This document shows positions 45,083-56,472 of a stretch of 64,000 nt of DNA, in pieces (the first letter of the stretch is position 1; every line of letters begins with the position of its first letter). A program made the position numbers and the translations under genes. Location of the stretch: contig NZ_ARVU01000001.1 of NCBI RefSeq assembly GCF_000384415.1, positions 1,612,001-1,676,000 of the forward strand, read 5' to 3'. The DNA is from Cycloclasticus pugetii PS-1 (GTDB taxonomy: Bacteria > Pseudomonadota > Gammaproteobacteria > Methylococcales > Cycloclasticaceae). The notes under the pieces are model-generated. The model saw only the letters and a program-made list of their open reading frames with translations. It did no database searches and had not been told where the DNA came from.

Positions 45083-46345
45083 TCAGGCAAAGTCACTAAA
45101 TAAACCAGTGTATCGTCGTACTTGTTCAGCATCTTGTGAATCAAACATTGATTCACCGGTGTCCCGATTAAACTCATCTGATTGAGCCATTCCACCTTCT
45201 TGGCTCTTGGATGCTTGTTCACGTTGATCACTAAATGAATGTTGCGATACATCAATATCCACCACGTTGACGTTTTGCTCATTCAACATATCGCGTAAGC
45301 GGGGAAGAGCCGCCTCAATGGCTTCTCTTGTTGCACCATGTTGTGCAGTAAATGACACCATTGCTTGATCATTTTGCATTTGGACTCTGACCTCAATAGG
45401 CCCCATATGCTGAGGGTTCAACCTAATCTGTGCGCCAGACATGGATTGGCCCACTACCCACTGTACTCGCTGGGTGAAGTGCTCCCCCCACTTCTGACTG
45501 TTCATTGGTGTATCAAGCTGCAAATTTGCCTTATCAATTACGGCATGTTGTGTTTGCCCAGCAACCGGTGCCCCTACATTTAATAACAAGCCTTCTGTTG
45601 CTGGTAAAGCTTTACTGCCTGCCGTTTGCTGAGTAAACATGGAGTTTACCGTATCAGACACTGTGTTTTTTAAATCACCTACAAGTGCATCAGGCAGACT
45701 TGTAGATTGAGGCTTATTTAAGGATGGCAGCGTAGCCGACGAATTCAAAAAATTCACTTCGCCACCTTTCCCATTCAATCTACCCCTCTGGTCCGGCAAC
45801 CGTCCGGCCGTTAGTGGGTCAAACACTATATCTTTGTCGCGCACATTAACATTAGCCAATATATCGCTGTTTAATGGGCCGCCCAAAGCTGCCGCTGGTG
45901 GCAATTCATTGCCGCTAATCGCAGCCATAGCTTCCCCTGCTTCAAGCTTAGGTTCAACTAATATTACGCCTGCCTCTGTGGGTATCTCAGCTGTATTTTC
46001 TACGATAATGACTTCTTCATGCAGTTGCCCTGAAGCGTTAGATAGCACCTCGGTAACCGTTGCCGTTTGTTCTGATTGAGTTTCATCAGCCGTTACAATC
46101 TTGGATGATGAAGCAGCTTCCGGCGCATTAGTCTTATTAACAACAGCCGCCGTGTTACCAGTGTTTTCAGCATGTTTATCCGATGATGCTGGTTCATGAC
46201 TCTGCCTATTAAGACGGTCTATATTTTTTTCAAAATGTTTTGAAAACCCGTCATCGTTTGAGCGACTGGAATCACTTATAACCGAATCAGCAGCACCCTT
46301 CGAGGCGCTACCCATCTGTGGACTTAATATAGCTGGTACGTCCAT
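45083..46345 (-). CDS. fliK: Flagellar hook-length control protein FliK
   Basis: About 420 residues. I prefer the ATG at 46345 (GGAG 7-8 bases upstream); ATGs at 46351 and 46357 are alternatives. The first 300 residues are low-complexity, the secreted ruler. The C-terminal switch domain (WGEHFTQRVQWVVGQSMSGA, RLNPQHMGPIEVRVQMQNDQ, ALPRLRDMLNEQNVNVVDIDV) is canonical. It has its own sigma-54-type promoter and terminator, so it is a single-gene unit. A FliK-like paralogue is at 30426. Confidence 0.93.
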   Translation of the reverse strand: MDVPAILSPQMGSASKGAADSVISDSSRSNDDGFSKHFEKNIDRLNRQSHEPASSDKHAENTGNTAAVVNKTNAPEAASSSKIVTADETQSEQTATVTEVLSNASGQLHEEVIIVENTAEIPTEAGVILVEPKLEAGEAMAAISGNELPPAAALGGPLNSDILANVNVRDKDIVFDPLTAGRLPDQRGRLNGKGGEVNFLNSSATLPSLNKPQSTSLPDALVGDLKNTVSDTVNSMFTQQTAGSKALPATEGLLLNVGAPVAGQTQHAVIDKANLQLDTPMNSQKWGEHFTQRVQWVVGQSMSGAQIRLNPQHMGPIEVRVQMQNDQAMVSFTAQHGATREAIEAALPRLRDMLNEQNVNVVDIDVSQHSFSDQREQASKSQEGGMAQSDEFNRDTGESMFDSQDAEQVRRYTGLFSDFA

Positions 46346-46382
46346 TGCCATCTCCATATTGCTTTAAATGTGTTTACAACAG

Positions 46383-46398
46383 AGCAATTGGCATGCCA
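46383..46398 (-). promoter_or_regulatory. Sigma-54 (RpoN) promoter of fliK
   Basis: Minus-strand TGGCAT, five bases, TTGCT, one base off the -24/-12 consensus, about 40 bp before the fliK start. It resembles the fliL promoter, so both units should answer to the same activator. Confidence 0.72.
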
Positions 46399-46468
46399 GA
46401 TCAATAAAAGCCTTAATAACCAGGTCTTAGCTTTAGTTTTATCAAGCTTATTTTTAGATTACTACTGC

Positions 46469-49400
46469 CTACATATTCCGGCGGTACTGTCCGCCGACCT
46501 CAAAAAACGCCTCTGTAATTTGGCCCAATGAGCAATAGCGACCTGCCTCCATTAACACCTCAAAAACGTTCTCATTATTTTGCACCGCCTGTTGTAAATC
46601 ATGCAGTGCTTCTACGGCCTTATCTTCGTTTGCTTCGTGGGTAGCCTTTAATCGATGCAATTGACTTTGTTTTTCTTCTTCCGTGGAGCGCGCCAATTCG
46701 ATAGACGTTACGGACTCATCAGCCGTTGGATTTTTAAACGTGTTTACCCCAATAATTGGCAGCTCACCTGTATGTTTCAACATTTCATAATTCATTGATT
46801 CATCTTGAATTTTCCCACGTTGATACCCCGTCTCCATTGCACCGAGCACGCCACCACGTTCAGAAATGCGTTCAAATTCGCGTAGCACTGCTTCTTCGAC
46901 TAAATCAGTCAGCTCTTCGATAATATAAGCCCCCTGCAAGGCATTTTCATTTTTTGCAAGGCCGTACTCTTTATTGATAATAAGTTGAATTGCCATCGCA
47001 CGACGGACAGACTCTTCGGTTGGTGTTGTCACCGCTTCATCATATGCGTTGGTATGAAGGCTATTGCAGTTGTCATTAATGGCAATCAATGCCTGCAAGG
47101 TAGTCCGAATATCATTAAAATCCATCTCTTGAGCATGTAATGAACGGCCCGATGTTTGGATATGGTATTTTAATTTTTGTGAGCGATCATTTGCCCCGTA
47201 TTTAAAACGCATTGCAACGGCCCAAATTCGCCGCGCTACTCGGCCCATAACGGTATATTCCGGGTCCATACCATTAGAAAAAAAGAATGACAAATTAGCG
47301 GCAAAATCATCAATATGCATACCTCGTGACAAATAGGTTTCTACATAAGTAAAGCCATTTGACAAGGTAAAGGCCAACTGGGAAATAGGGTTCGCGCCCG
47401 CTTCAGCGATGTGGTAACCCGAGATCGAGACTGAGTAGAAATTACGGACTTGTTTATCGATAAAATATTGTTGGATGTCACCCATCATTTTCAGGCTAAA
47501 TTCTGTCGAAAAAATACACGTGTTTTGACCTTGATCCTCTTTAAGAATATCTGCTTGAACGGTACCTCGTACATTCGATAAAGCCCAATCTTTAATCTCA
47601 TTGCGTTCGTCCTCTGACGGGCAGCGTCCTTTTTCCTCTTCAAATTTATCGCACTGTTGATCAATAGCGGTATTTAAAAAGAACGACAATAAGGTTGGCG
47701 CTGGGCCGTTAATCGTTAGCGAAACGGATGTTGTTGGTGCGCATAAGTCAAAACCATCAAACAAAACTTTCATATCGTCTAGAGTAGCAATAGAAACGCC
47801 TGAATTGCCAACTTTCCCATATATATCGGGCCTCACACCTGGGTCATTGCCATACAGTGTTACCGAATCAAAGGCTGTTGATAGCCGTGTTGCCTCTGAA
47901 CTTTCAGACAATAATTTAAAACGTCGATTGGTTCTGAAGGGGTCGCCCTCACCCGCAAACATACGGGCTGGGTCTTCACCTTCGCGCTTAAAACTAAACA
48001 CACCGGCGGTATACGGAAAGCTTCCCGGTAAATTTTCTTTTAATAAAAAGCGTAATCGTTCGCCATCGTCTTCATAAGCGGGTATTGAGACTTTTGGAAT
48101 ACGGGTGCCTGACAAAGAGTATGTTGCTATATTCGTTGTCACTTTTTTATCCCGAATAGTGTTCACATAGGTGTCTTCTTTATAGGCTTTTTTTGTATCT
48201 TCCCAAACATCAAGCAATCTTTTACAGCGTGGATCGAGCGCATTTTCACGCTTCAAAATTTGTCTATTGAAGGCTTCGTCGCTTGCAGGCTCACCCAACA
48301 TACGTTGCACTTGTTTCAATTGCTGACGTTCTCGTGCAACGATGACTTGCTGTTCGATTTTTTTATGGTAATCACGCACTGTTTCGGCAATTTCAGCTAA
48401 ATAACGTTGCCGTTCAACAGCAATAATCGCGCTACTTGTTGTTGAGCGTTTGATGGCTACTTGAGCAAAAAAGTCACCTTCCCAGCTGTTAAGCTCTTTG
48501 CTCTCGAAGATTTTTAATAAGCCCTGATACAACGCCGTCACCCCATCATCATTAAATTTTGACGCGATGGTGCCATAAATTGGCAGTTCTTCGATCGGGG
48601 TTGTAAAGAGTTCGTAATTACGTTGATACTGCTTTCTAACATCGCGAAAAGCATCGTCACTGCCTTTACGATCAAATTTATTAATTACCACCACATCAGC
48701 AAAATCCAACATATCAATTTTTTCTAACTGACTGGCTGCCCCAAACTCAGGCGTCATCACATACATCGATACATTAACAAACGGAACAATACCCGCATCA
48801 CCCTGCCCAATGCCTGGGGTTTCTACAATAATTAAATCAAAATTTGCAACTTTGCAGGCATCTATAATGTTTGGTAATGCTTCAGGAACTTCGCCTTTCG
48901 TGTTGCGCGTTGCGATCGATCGAAAATAAATATTCGGGTGATTAATCGCATTCATACGAATACGGTCGCCTAATAGGGCACCACCCGTTTTACGTTTGGT
49001 AGGGTCAATGGCAATAACCGCAATTTTTAAATGCTCAAGCTCAATATTAAAACGTCTAATAAGCTCATCTGTTAAGGACGACTTACCAGCACCACCGGTT
49101 CCCGTAATACCCAACACAGGGGTTTTTGAAAACGCCTTAGCACGCACATTGATTGCATCAGTAGATTGTTTTGAAACCGTATTTTCATCGAAGCCTGTAA
49201 TAAGACGTGATAATTTTCGATACCCGTGTTCATTCAAATCATCAAAATCATCAGGTATACCCACCTGTGCAAGGTCATAGTCCGATGTTTCGATCATCTC
49301 ATTGATAATCCCTTGTAGCTGTAATGATTGCCCATCGGCTGGACTAAATATATGAGACACACCATAGGCATGCAACTGTTCAATTTCTTCTGGCACGATA

Positions 49401-49741
49401 ACCCCACCGCCGCCTCCAAAGACCTTGATATGCGATGCTCCCTTTTCTTTTAACAGGTCAATCATGTATTTGAAATATTCAACATGTCCGCCTTGATAAG
49501 AGCTTATTGCAATACCATGCACATCCTCCTGAATAGCTGCATTAACCACTTCTTGTACCGAACGATTATGCCCTAAGTGAATAACTTCAGCCCCCGTTGA
49601 TTGAAGAATACGGCGCATAATATTAATCGCCGCATCATGACCGTCAAACAAACTGGCTGCGGTAATAAAACGCACGTGGTTATTAGCTTTATATTTTACA
49701 AGTTTACTGGGGTCAACGACCGTCTCTTGTGCTACTGACAT
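46469..49741 (-). CDS. icmF: Fused isobutyryl-CoA mutase IcmF
   Basis: 1090 residues, the length of the IcmF fusion. Order: B12-binding domain with FDGHDAAI (His35, the lower cobalt ligand) at 1-150; a MeaI-type G-protein chaperone with P-loop [12 protein letters not shown] at 211-222 and [13 protein letters not shown]; then the mutase barrel. [16 protein letters not shown] and [13 protein letters not shown] distinguish it from methylmalonyl-CoA mutase. It interconverts isobutyryl- and butyryl-CoA, and in some homologues isovaleryl- and pivalyl-CoA. An acyl-CoA synthetase lies 10 bp upstream in the same operon and may make its substrate. No cobalamin riboswitch was evident. Confidence 0.93.
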   Translation of the reverse strand: MSVAQETVVDPSKLVKYKANNHVRFITAASLFDGHDAAINIMRRILQSTGAEVIHLGHNRSVQEVVNAAIQEDVHGIAISSYQGGHVEYFKYMIDLLKEKGASHIKVFGGGGGVIVPEEIEQLHAYGVSHIFSPADGQSLQLQGIINEMIETSDYDLAQVGIPDDFDDLNEHGYRKLSRLITGFDENTVSKQSTDAINVRAKAFSKTPVLGITGTGGAGKSSLTDELIRRFNIELEHLKIAVIAIDPTKRKTGGALLGDRIRMNAINHPNIYFRSIATRNTKGEVPEALPNIIDACKVANFDLIIVETPGIGQGDAGIVPFVNVSMYVMTPEFGAASQLEKIDMLDFADVVVINKFDRKGSDDAFRDVRKQYQRNYELFTTPIEELPIYGTIASKFNDDGVTALYQGLLKIFESKELNSWEGDFFAQVAIKRSTTSSAIIAVERQRYLAEIAETVRDYHKKIEQQVIVARERQQLKQVQRMLGEPASDEAFNRQILKRENALDPRCKRLLDVWEDTKKAYKEDTYVNTIRDKKVTTNIATYSLSGTRIPKVSIPAYEDDGERLRFLLKENLPGSFPYTAGVFSFKREGEDPARMFAGEGDPFRTNRRFKLLSESSEATRLSTAFDSVTLYGNDPGVRPDIYGKVGNSGVSIATLDDMKVLFDGFDLCAPTTSVSLTINGPAPTLLSFFLNTAIDQQCDKFEEEKGRCPSEDERNEIKDWALSNVRGTVQADILKEDQGQNTCIFSTEFSLKMMGDIQQYFIDKQVRNFYSVSISGYHIAEAGANPISQLAFTLSNGFTYVETYLSRGMHIDDFAANLSFFFSNGMDPEYTVMGRVARRIWAVAMRFKYGANDRSQKLKYHIQTSGRSLHAQEMDFNDIRTTLQALIAINDNCNSLHTNAYDEAVTTPTEESVRRAMAIQLIINKEYGLAKNENALQGAYIIEELTDLVEEAVLREFERISERGGVLGAMETGYQRGKIQDESMNYEMLKHTGELPIIGVNTFKNPTADESVTSIELARSTEEEKQSQLHRLKATHEANEDKAVEALHDLQQAVQNNENVFEVLMEAGRYCSLGQITEAFFEVGGQYRRNM

Positions 49742-49751
49742 GCTATAACTC

Positions 49752-51371
49752 CTAACTGTTTTGCCTTAGTTCAATACGCCTTATTTTTCCTGAAATTGTT
49801 TTTGGTAATGACTCAACAAATTCAATTTCTCGTGGGTATTTATAAGGTGCTGTCTGTTTTTTCATGAAAGCTTGAATGTCTCGTCTCAGCTCATCACTAG
49901 GTTGATAGTTACTGGCTAAAATAATAAACGCTTTAACTACTTCGCCACGTGCTTCATCTAGCTTTCCAATGACCGCTGACTCAAGAACGGCAGGGTGTTC
50001 TAATAAAGAACTTTCTACTTCAAATGGGCTAATTCTGTATCCCGATGAATTAATCATGTCATCTGAGCGCCCAACAAACCAAAAATACCCGTCTTTATCG
50101 ACGCTACCATTATCTCCCGTATAGTACCAACCGTTTTTGAAACACATTGCCGTTGCTTCATCATCTTGCCAATAGCCCTCAAACATACCCGGCTGAAGCG
50201 GCTCTGTTAGTTCAATGGCTATACTGCCAATGCAATCTACCGCACAAATATCACCTTTTTCATCAACAACTTGCACATTAACACCCGGTACCGGCTTACC
50301 CATAGAGCCTGGTTTAACAGGCATGCATGGGTAGTTGGCAACAATATTAATGGTTTCGGTTTGACCATAGCCATCGTAAATTTTTCCACCCGTGGCGTTA
50401 TACCAAACTTTAATCACTTCCGGGTTTAACGGCTCACCTGCTCCTAACGCATGACGAACTGAACTTAAGTTATAGCTTGATAAGTCCATTTGAGCAAATA
50501 CTCGGTAAACGGTTGGCGGCGCGCAGAATGTTGTTACTCCTAACTTTTCAATTAATTTCAAGTGTAATTCGGCATCAAAACCCACACCATCAAACAACAC
50601 CATTGCAGACCCCATTTGCCATGGTGAATACAACATTCCCCAGGCTGCTTTAGCCCAACCCGTGTCAGACAACGTCCAATGGATATCATTTTCTTGCTGA
50701 TCCATCCAATATTTACCCGTAATCGTATGGGCGTGTGCATAGGCGTTATCTCGTGGCACCATTTTTGGCATTCCTGTCGTACCAGAGGTAAAGTAAATCA
50801 TCATTAAATCTGATGCTTTGCTCGGTGCTAATTGTGACCTATCTAAATGAGTGCTTGCAGGTTGAGTAAGTGATTCAAATGTACACCAACCTTCTTTTGG
50901 TTCTCCAATAACAATCAGCGTCTTAAGACTAGGGCAGTTCTTTTTAATCGCCTCAACCTTATCTGCGTTACTGGCACTCACAATTGCCATACTGGCCTTT
51001 GAGCGATTGATACGATATTCAATATCTTGTGAGGTTAACAAATTAGTACCTGGCATCGTTACCACACCTAATTTGCAACAGCCCAGCATTACTGAGTACC
51101 ATTCACCAACTCGGGGAATCATAACAAAAGCCAAGTCGCCTTTTTTAGCGCCTAAGCTTAGCAAGCCATTTGCAAATTGATTAGATCGTTTAGAAAGATC
51201 GCTAAATTGATAATATCGAATATTCTCGCCCGTACTATCGACTTCGATATACGCCAATTTATCGGCTTCTTGCGCTCTTTTATCAATGACATCAAAAGCA
51301 AAGTTATAAAGTGCCGGCGTTTCTAATGTGAATGATGCTTTAACATCATCATAATTTGTCATATTAAACAT
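49752..51371 (-). CDS. Acyl-CoA synthetase (medium-chain/ACSM-like AMP ligase)
   Basis: 539 residues. It is an adenylate-forming enzyme that activates a carboxylate to its CoA thioester. Motifs: [15 protein letters not shown] (phosphate-binding, about 192-206), DGYGQTE (about 338), [27 protein letters not shown] (about 416-442) and the catalytic lysine in [14 protein letters not shown] at the end. [21 protein letters not shown] is typical of ACSM and benzoate-type ligases. The neighbouring icmF suggests a short branched acid, for example isobutyrate, isovalerate or pivalate. The true substrate cannot be read from the sequence. Confidence 0.85.
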   Translation of the reverse strand: MFNMTNYDDVKASFTLETPALYNFAFDVIDKRAQEADKLAYIEVDSTGENIRYYQFSDLSKRSNQFANGLLSLGAKKGDLAFVMIPRVGEWYSVMLGCCKLGVVTMPGTNLLTSQDIEYRINRSKASMAIVSASNADKVEAIKKNCPSLKTLIVIGEPKEGWCTFESLTQPASTHLDRSQLAPSKASDLMMIYFTSGTTGMPKMVPRDNAYAHAHTITGKYWMDQQENDIHWTLSDTGWAKAAWGMLYSPWQMGSAMVLFDGVGFDAELHLKLIEKLGVTTFCAPPTVYRVFAQMDLSSYNLSSVRHALGAGEPLNPEVIKVWYNATGGKIYDGYGQTETINIVANYPCMPVKPGSMGKPVPGVNVQVVDEKGDICAVDCIGSIAIELTEPLQPGMFEGYWQDDEATAMCFKNGWYYTGDNGSVDKDGYFWFVGRSDDMINSSGYRISPFEVESSLLEHPAVLESAVIGKLDEARGEVVKAFIILASNYQPSDELRRDIQAFMKKQTAPYKYPREIEFVESLPKTISGKIRRIELRQNS

Positions 51372-51496
51372 ACGCTTCCCCTATTTTTATTATTATTCTT
51401 TTAATCAGTTTAACACTGACCAATTATGAGTCAAAAATAGTAAAACTAATGCTTGGGCTATGTATATAGTCCATAGATCACTAATTTCGTGCAAAA

Positions 51497-51531
51497 AAAA
51501 GCCCTTATAAATATACTTTATAAGGGCTTTA
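51497..51531 (-). terminator. Rho-independent terminator after purA
   Basis: A perfect 14-bp stem (AAAGCCCTTATAAA and complement) with a 5-base loop, followed on the minus strand by an eight-T run. It lies about 28 bp after the purA stop and ends the long nnrD-to-purA series. Confidence 0.92.
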
Positions 51532-51557
51532 TGTATTAAGGCATCAATTGTTTAGCA

Positions 51558-52859
<1,302 letters not shown>

Positions 52860-52895
52860 CTATCTAAACTATGATTATGAATTGATACAAGTGCG

Positions 52896-54068
52896 TTATT
52901 CACTCACTTGCCATTGACCGTTTATCTGTTTGATGGTCAACGTATGGTCGGGTTGTTGCGTATCACCGGGTAGCGCTTGTATAACAATTCGGCCCGATGC
53001 TCGCAATTGACGAATAACATCATGCAAATCAGCATCCATTACATCGGGCGCTAAAATAACATTGTCAGTTTGTTCTTCGCTTAACTGACTTAAGCGTGAT
53101 AACACTTTGACATCCGCACTAAACCCAGTGGCTGGTAGCAAATCGTCCATTTGTTCTGTTAAGTTATCGTATCGGCCACCACGCGCCACTTCTGAGCCAA
53201 AGCCCGGCACAAACGCAGCAAACACAATACCTGTTTGGTATTGATAACAACGCAGCTCACCTAAATCAAAGTATAAAGGTAACGCGGGGTAAATATTCTG
53301 CAGTAATTCAGCGGTCCGTTGAAGCTCGTCTATCGCTTGTAAAACATCAGCGCCGCCAATTGCTAAATTAGTTTTTGCATCATTAAGAACAGATATATCG
53401 CCATTTAGGTTTAACAACTGATAAAAAGCATCATACCAAGCTTTATCTAACTGGAAAGTTGTTAGCAACTCTTCTAGCTCTTCCGTCGCTTTTCGTTGCA
53501 ATACTTCAAATAACTCAGCTTCTTGCTCAACCGTTAAGCCGGCGTTTTTGGCAAGCTCTCTAAAAATGGCCACGTGGCCTAAATCTAAGTGTACTTCTTG
53601 TAAGCCAGCTATTGCTAAGGTTTCGAGCATCAACCGTATAATTTCCACATCACTTTCAATGTGCTGGCTGCCGTAAAGTTCTACCCCTACTTGAATTGGG
53701 CTACGTGATTTTTCAATCTTAGCACCTCGCGCCTGTAGTATTGAGCCGAGGTAACAAAGCCTAGTAGGCGCCTCTTTATAAAGGTGATGTGAGGCCATAC
53801 GAGCCACTTGCGGCGTCATATCGGCTCTAACCCCTAAGGCTTTACCACTGATCTGGTCAGTTAAATTAAACGTCTGAAGCGCTAATTCACTGCCCGTTCC
53901 TGTTAGCAAGGTATCGCGAAATTCAACCATCGGTGGAATAACATACTGATACCCCCAAGATCGAAACAAATCTAACAATTTGCGCCGCATGGTTTCCAAA
54001 CGAGCTGCCTCATTCGGGAGTAAGGCATCAATACCTTCTGGTAACATCCAATTATTTTTCTTAGCCAT
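52896..54068 (-). CDS. hisZ: ATP phosphoribosyltransferase regulatory subunit HisZ
   Basis: 390 residues. This histidyl-tRNA synthetase paralogue lacks aminoacylation and binds short-form HisG as the histidine-sensing subunit. Class II motifs are degenerate: GYQYVIPPMVEFRDTLLTGTG, FNLTDQISGKALGVRADMTPQVAR and FVPGFGSEVARGGRYDNL. The length, the weak C-terminus and the position between yjeT and purA separate it from true HisRS. Its presence predicts a short HisG elsewhere. Confidence 0.93.
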   Translation of the reverse strand: MAKKNNWMLPEGIDALLPNEAARLETMRRKLLDLFRSWGYQYVIPPMVEFRDTLLTGTGSELALQTFNLTDQISGKALGVRADMTPQVARMASHHLYKEAPTRLCYLGSILQARGAKIEKSRSPIQVGVELYGSQHIESDVEIIRLMLETLAIAGLQEVHLDLGHVAIFRELAKNAGLTVEQEAELFEVLQRKATEELEELLTTFQLDKAWYDAFYQLLNLNGDISVLNDAKTNLAIGGADVLQAIDELQRTAELLQNIYPALPLYFDLGELRCYQYQTGIVFAAFVPGFGSEVARGGRYDNLTEQMDDLLPATGFSADVKVLSRLSQLSEEQTDNVILAPDVMDADLHDVIRQLRASGRIVIQALPGDTQQPDHTLTIKQINGQWQVSE

Positions 54069-54081
54069 TAACTTGTTAACC

Positions 54082-54270
54082 TTATCGCACCAGCGTTAAT
54101 AAAATAACACCCGCAATCATGCTTAAAAGCCCTGACATGCGAATCGTTTTATCATCCATTTCTATTAACCGCTGATAGGTTTTGCGTAGTGCATCGGGGC
54201 TTATAAATGGAACAACCCCTTCTAAAACCAACACCAATGCCATTGCCGCAAATAGTTCTTGCCACGCCAT
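54082..54270 (-). CDS. DUF2065 (YjeT-like) small membrane protein
   Basis: 62 residues. Two hydrophobic segments (LFAAMALVLVLEGVVPFI and LLSMIAGVILLTLVR) flank a short polar stretch with ALRKTYQRL. The family lies just downstream of hflC in many gammaproteobacteria, as here (36 bp). Function unknown. Confidence 0.88.
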   Translation of the reverse strand: MAWQELFAAMALVLVLEGVVPFISPDALRKTYQRLIEMDDKTIRMSGLLSMIAGVILLTLVR

Positions 54271-54306
54271 TACAAAACCCCATTAGCAATTACTGCTTAT
54301 ATAAAC

Positions 54307-55164
54307 TTACTGTTTCTTAAAATATTTAAAGAAATCAGATGTCGGTTCAAGCACAATAAGGTCATCTCCTGCCCCCATACTTTTACGATAGGCATCTAAA
54401 CTACGGTAAAAAGCGAAGAACTCTTTGTTCTTATTATATGCACCGGCATAAGTTTCAGCCGCTTCGGCATCACCCCTACCACGTAATTCTTGCGACTCCC
54501 TATAGGCTGTCGCTAAGATAATTTCACCTTGTTTATCAGCATCCGCTTTAATTCTCTCAGCTGCCTCTTTACCTCTTGATCTAAAGTCACGTGCCACACG
54601 CTCACGCTCTGACTCCATTCTTTTGTATACAGACGCGCTAACTTCCTCTGGCAAATCAATTCGTTTAATTTGAACATCAATAATATCGATGCCTAGACCA
54701 TTTGCTAACTCATTAATTTCTTTAACAAGCCCTAAACGGATTGTATCTCTACCTACCGAAATTAACTCTTTAATTGTTTGCTTACTAAACGCTGCTCGCA
54801 TGCCTTCTTTTACAAATTGATTTAATCGTGTATCAACTTGCCTAGGGTCGCCACCAACAGCTCGATAGAAATTATCCACATTGGCGATTCTCCATTTCAC
54901 GAAAGTATCAACAATCACATTTTTCTTTTCAGAGGTTAAAAAACGCTCTGCCTTAGAATCAAGCGTTTGAAGACGACCATCATATTTTCGAACGTTATTA
55001 ATAAACGGAAATTTGAAGTGTAACCCTGGCTCTAGGTCTGTTCGAACAATTTCACCCAAGCGAAAAACGATTACCCGCTCTCGTTGATCGACCGTAAAAA
55101 TACTTCCAGAGCCAATAAAAAGAACCGCTGCTAAAACAACCAACATCATTGGATTCATTTTCAT
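54307..55164 (-). CDS. hflC: HflC, modulator of FtsH protease
   Basis: 285 residues. One N-terminal membrane anchor (MMLVVLAAVLFIGSGSIF) precedes the SPFH/prohibitin domain (VDQRERVIVFRLGEIVRTDLEPGLHFKFPF) and a coiled-coil region. With HflK it forms the periplasmic cage around FtsH. It shares a one-base stop/start overlap with hflK. Confidence 0.96.
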   Translation of the reverse strand: MKMNPMMLVVLAAVLFIGSGSIFTVDQRERVIVFRLGEIVRTDLEPGLHFKFPFINNVRKYDGRLQTLDSKAERFLTSEKKNVIVDTFVKWRIANVDNFYRAVGGDPRQVDTRLNQFVKEGMRAAFSKQTIKELISVGRDTIRLGLVKEINELANGLGIDIIDVQIKRIDLPEEVSASVYKRMESERERVARDFRSRGKEAAERIKADADKQGEIILATAYRESQELRGRGDAEAAETYAGAYNKNKEFFAFYRSLDAYRKSMGAGDDLIVLEPTSDFFKYFKKQ

Positions 55165-56369
55165 TATCTTCCCCTCCCTCTATCTCTGTAACTTGTATCT
55201 CGCCCTGTGTTATCAGGCGTGGTTTTTTCTGGCGGTGTAATAAAGCGATTCGGGGCAGCCGATGCTTTAGCAGCGGTTGATTCCATCAATTTATCAATAG
55301 GCAAATACATTAAGTTATTGCCACCTTTAACATCCATGATGACTTTTTTAGAATTACCCAACACATCTTCCATTGTTTCTAAATAAAGTCGTTTACGAGT
55401 CACTTCTGGAGCTGCTTCGTACTGAACAAGCAGTTGATCAAAACGTGAAGCATCACCTTTCGCCTCTGATTTTACACGTTGTTCATAGGCTTGTGCTTCT
55501 TGCACAATTCTTGATGCCGCACCACGTGCTTTAGGTATGACTTCATTAGAGTAGGCTTGCGCTTCGTTGATAAACCGCTGCTCATCTTCTCGAGCCCGAA
55601 TAGCATCGGAAAACGCACCTTGGACTTCTTCAGGGGGTTGTGCTTCGACAAGGTTCACAGACAAAATGATCAGACCGGTTTCATATTCATCCAGCATGGT
55701 TTGCAGCTTTGTCTCAACTTTTGCGACAACCTCACTTCTACCTTCAGTTAAAACAAAGTCCATTTTATTTTTGCCGATAACAGATCGTAAGGCACTTTCA
55801 GCAGACTGTTTTAGCGTAACCTCAGGCGCTCTAACGTTAAAAATATAATCTTGTGGATTTTTAACTCTATATTGCACTGCTAAGCGAACATCAATGATAT
55901 TTTCATCTTCTGTCAGCATTAATGCTTCTTTTCGGACACCGCTGGCTGCTTGCTGGTTAGCACCAGAACGGTAACCAATTTCAATAAATCTTTGCTGATC
56001 GACATTAACAATAATCGCGCTATCGACTGGGCGAGGGAAACGCCAGTGGGGCCCGGGTAATGTTGTTTCATGATATTTACCGAAACGTAATATAACGCCT
56101 CTGTTACCTTCATCAACGATATATATCCCTGTGGCGAGCCAAATTAAAGCGGCAATTCCAACCAACACACCAAGGTTAGCGCCTGATGGGCCATTTGAAG
56201 GTTTCTTATTAGACGTTCCTTTTGAACCGCCCCCACCAAACAAGCCACCAAATTTTTCTTGTAAGGAGCGTACTAACTCGTCTAGATCTGGAGGAGTTTG
56301 TTGTTCTTTTTTACGCCCACTCCATGGGTCTTCCTTCTTTTTATCGTTACCTGAGTCATCCCAAGACAT
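55164..56369 (-). CDS. hflK: HflK, modulator of FtsH protease
   Basis: 401 residues. A Gly/Pro-rich N-terminus (GLFGGGGSKGTSNKK) precedes one membrane helix (LGVLVGIAALIWLATGIYI, about 70-88) and the SPFH domain (GVILRFGKYHETTLPGPHWRFP). A low-complexity tail ends in GRDTSYRDRGRGR. It partners HflC. Confidence 0.96.
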   Translation of the reverse strand: MSWDDSGNDKKKEDPWSGRKKEQQTPPDLDELVRSLQEKFGGLFGGGGSKGTSNKKPSNGPSGANLGVLVGIAALIWLATGIYIVDEGNRGVILRFGKYHETTLPGPHWRFPRPVDSAIIVNVDQQRFIEIGYRSGANQQAASGVRKEALMLTEDENIIDVRLAVQYRVKNPQDYIFNVRAPEVTLKQSAESALRSVIGKNKMDFVLTEGRSEVVAKVETKLQTMLDEYETGLIILSVNLVEAQPPEEVQGAFSDAIRAREDEQRFINEAQAYSNEVIPKARGAASRIVQEAQAYEQRVKSEAKGDASRFDQLLVQYEAAPEVTRKRLYLETMEDVLGNSKKVIMDVKGGNNLMYLPIDKLMESTAAKASAAPNRFITPPEKTTPDNTGRDTSYRDRGRGR

Positions 56370-56472
56370 AGTTAAAACCTCAACTTTAAAAATTTATTTA
56401 TTTCAGCACACAATTTTAGGGTGCTACGCCATGCTAAGCAAGAATTTAAACCACTAATTCAATGATGCCCTG

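Noticed and set aside
51372-51496. Cobalamin riboswitch upstream of the icmF operon
   Set aside because: The spacer is too short and I see no B12-box; only a promoter-like region and a weak CTATG/CATAG inverted repeat.
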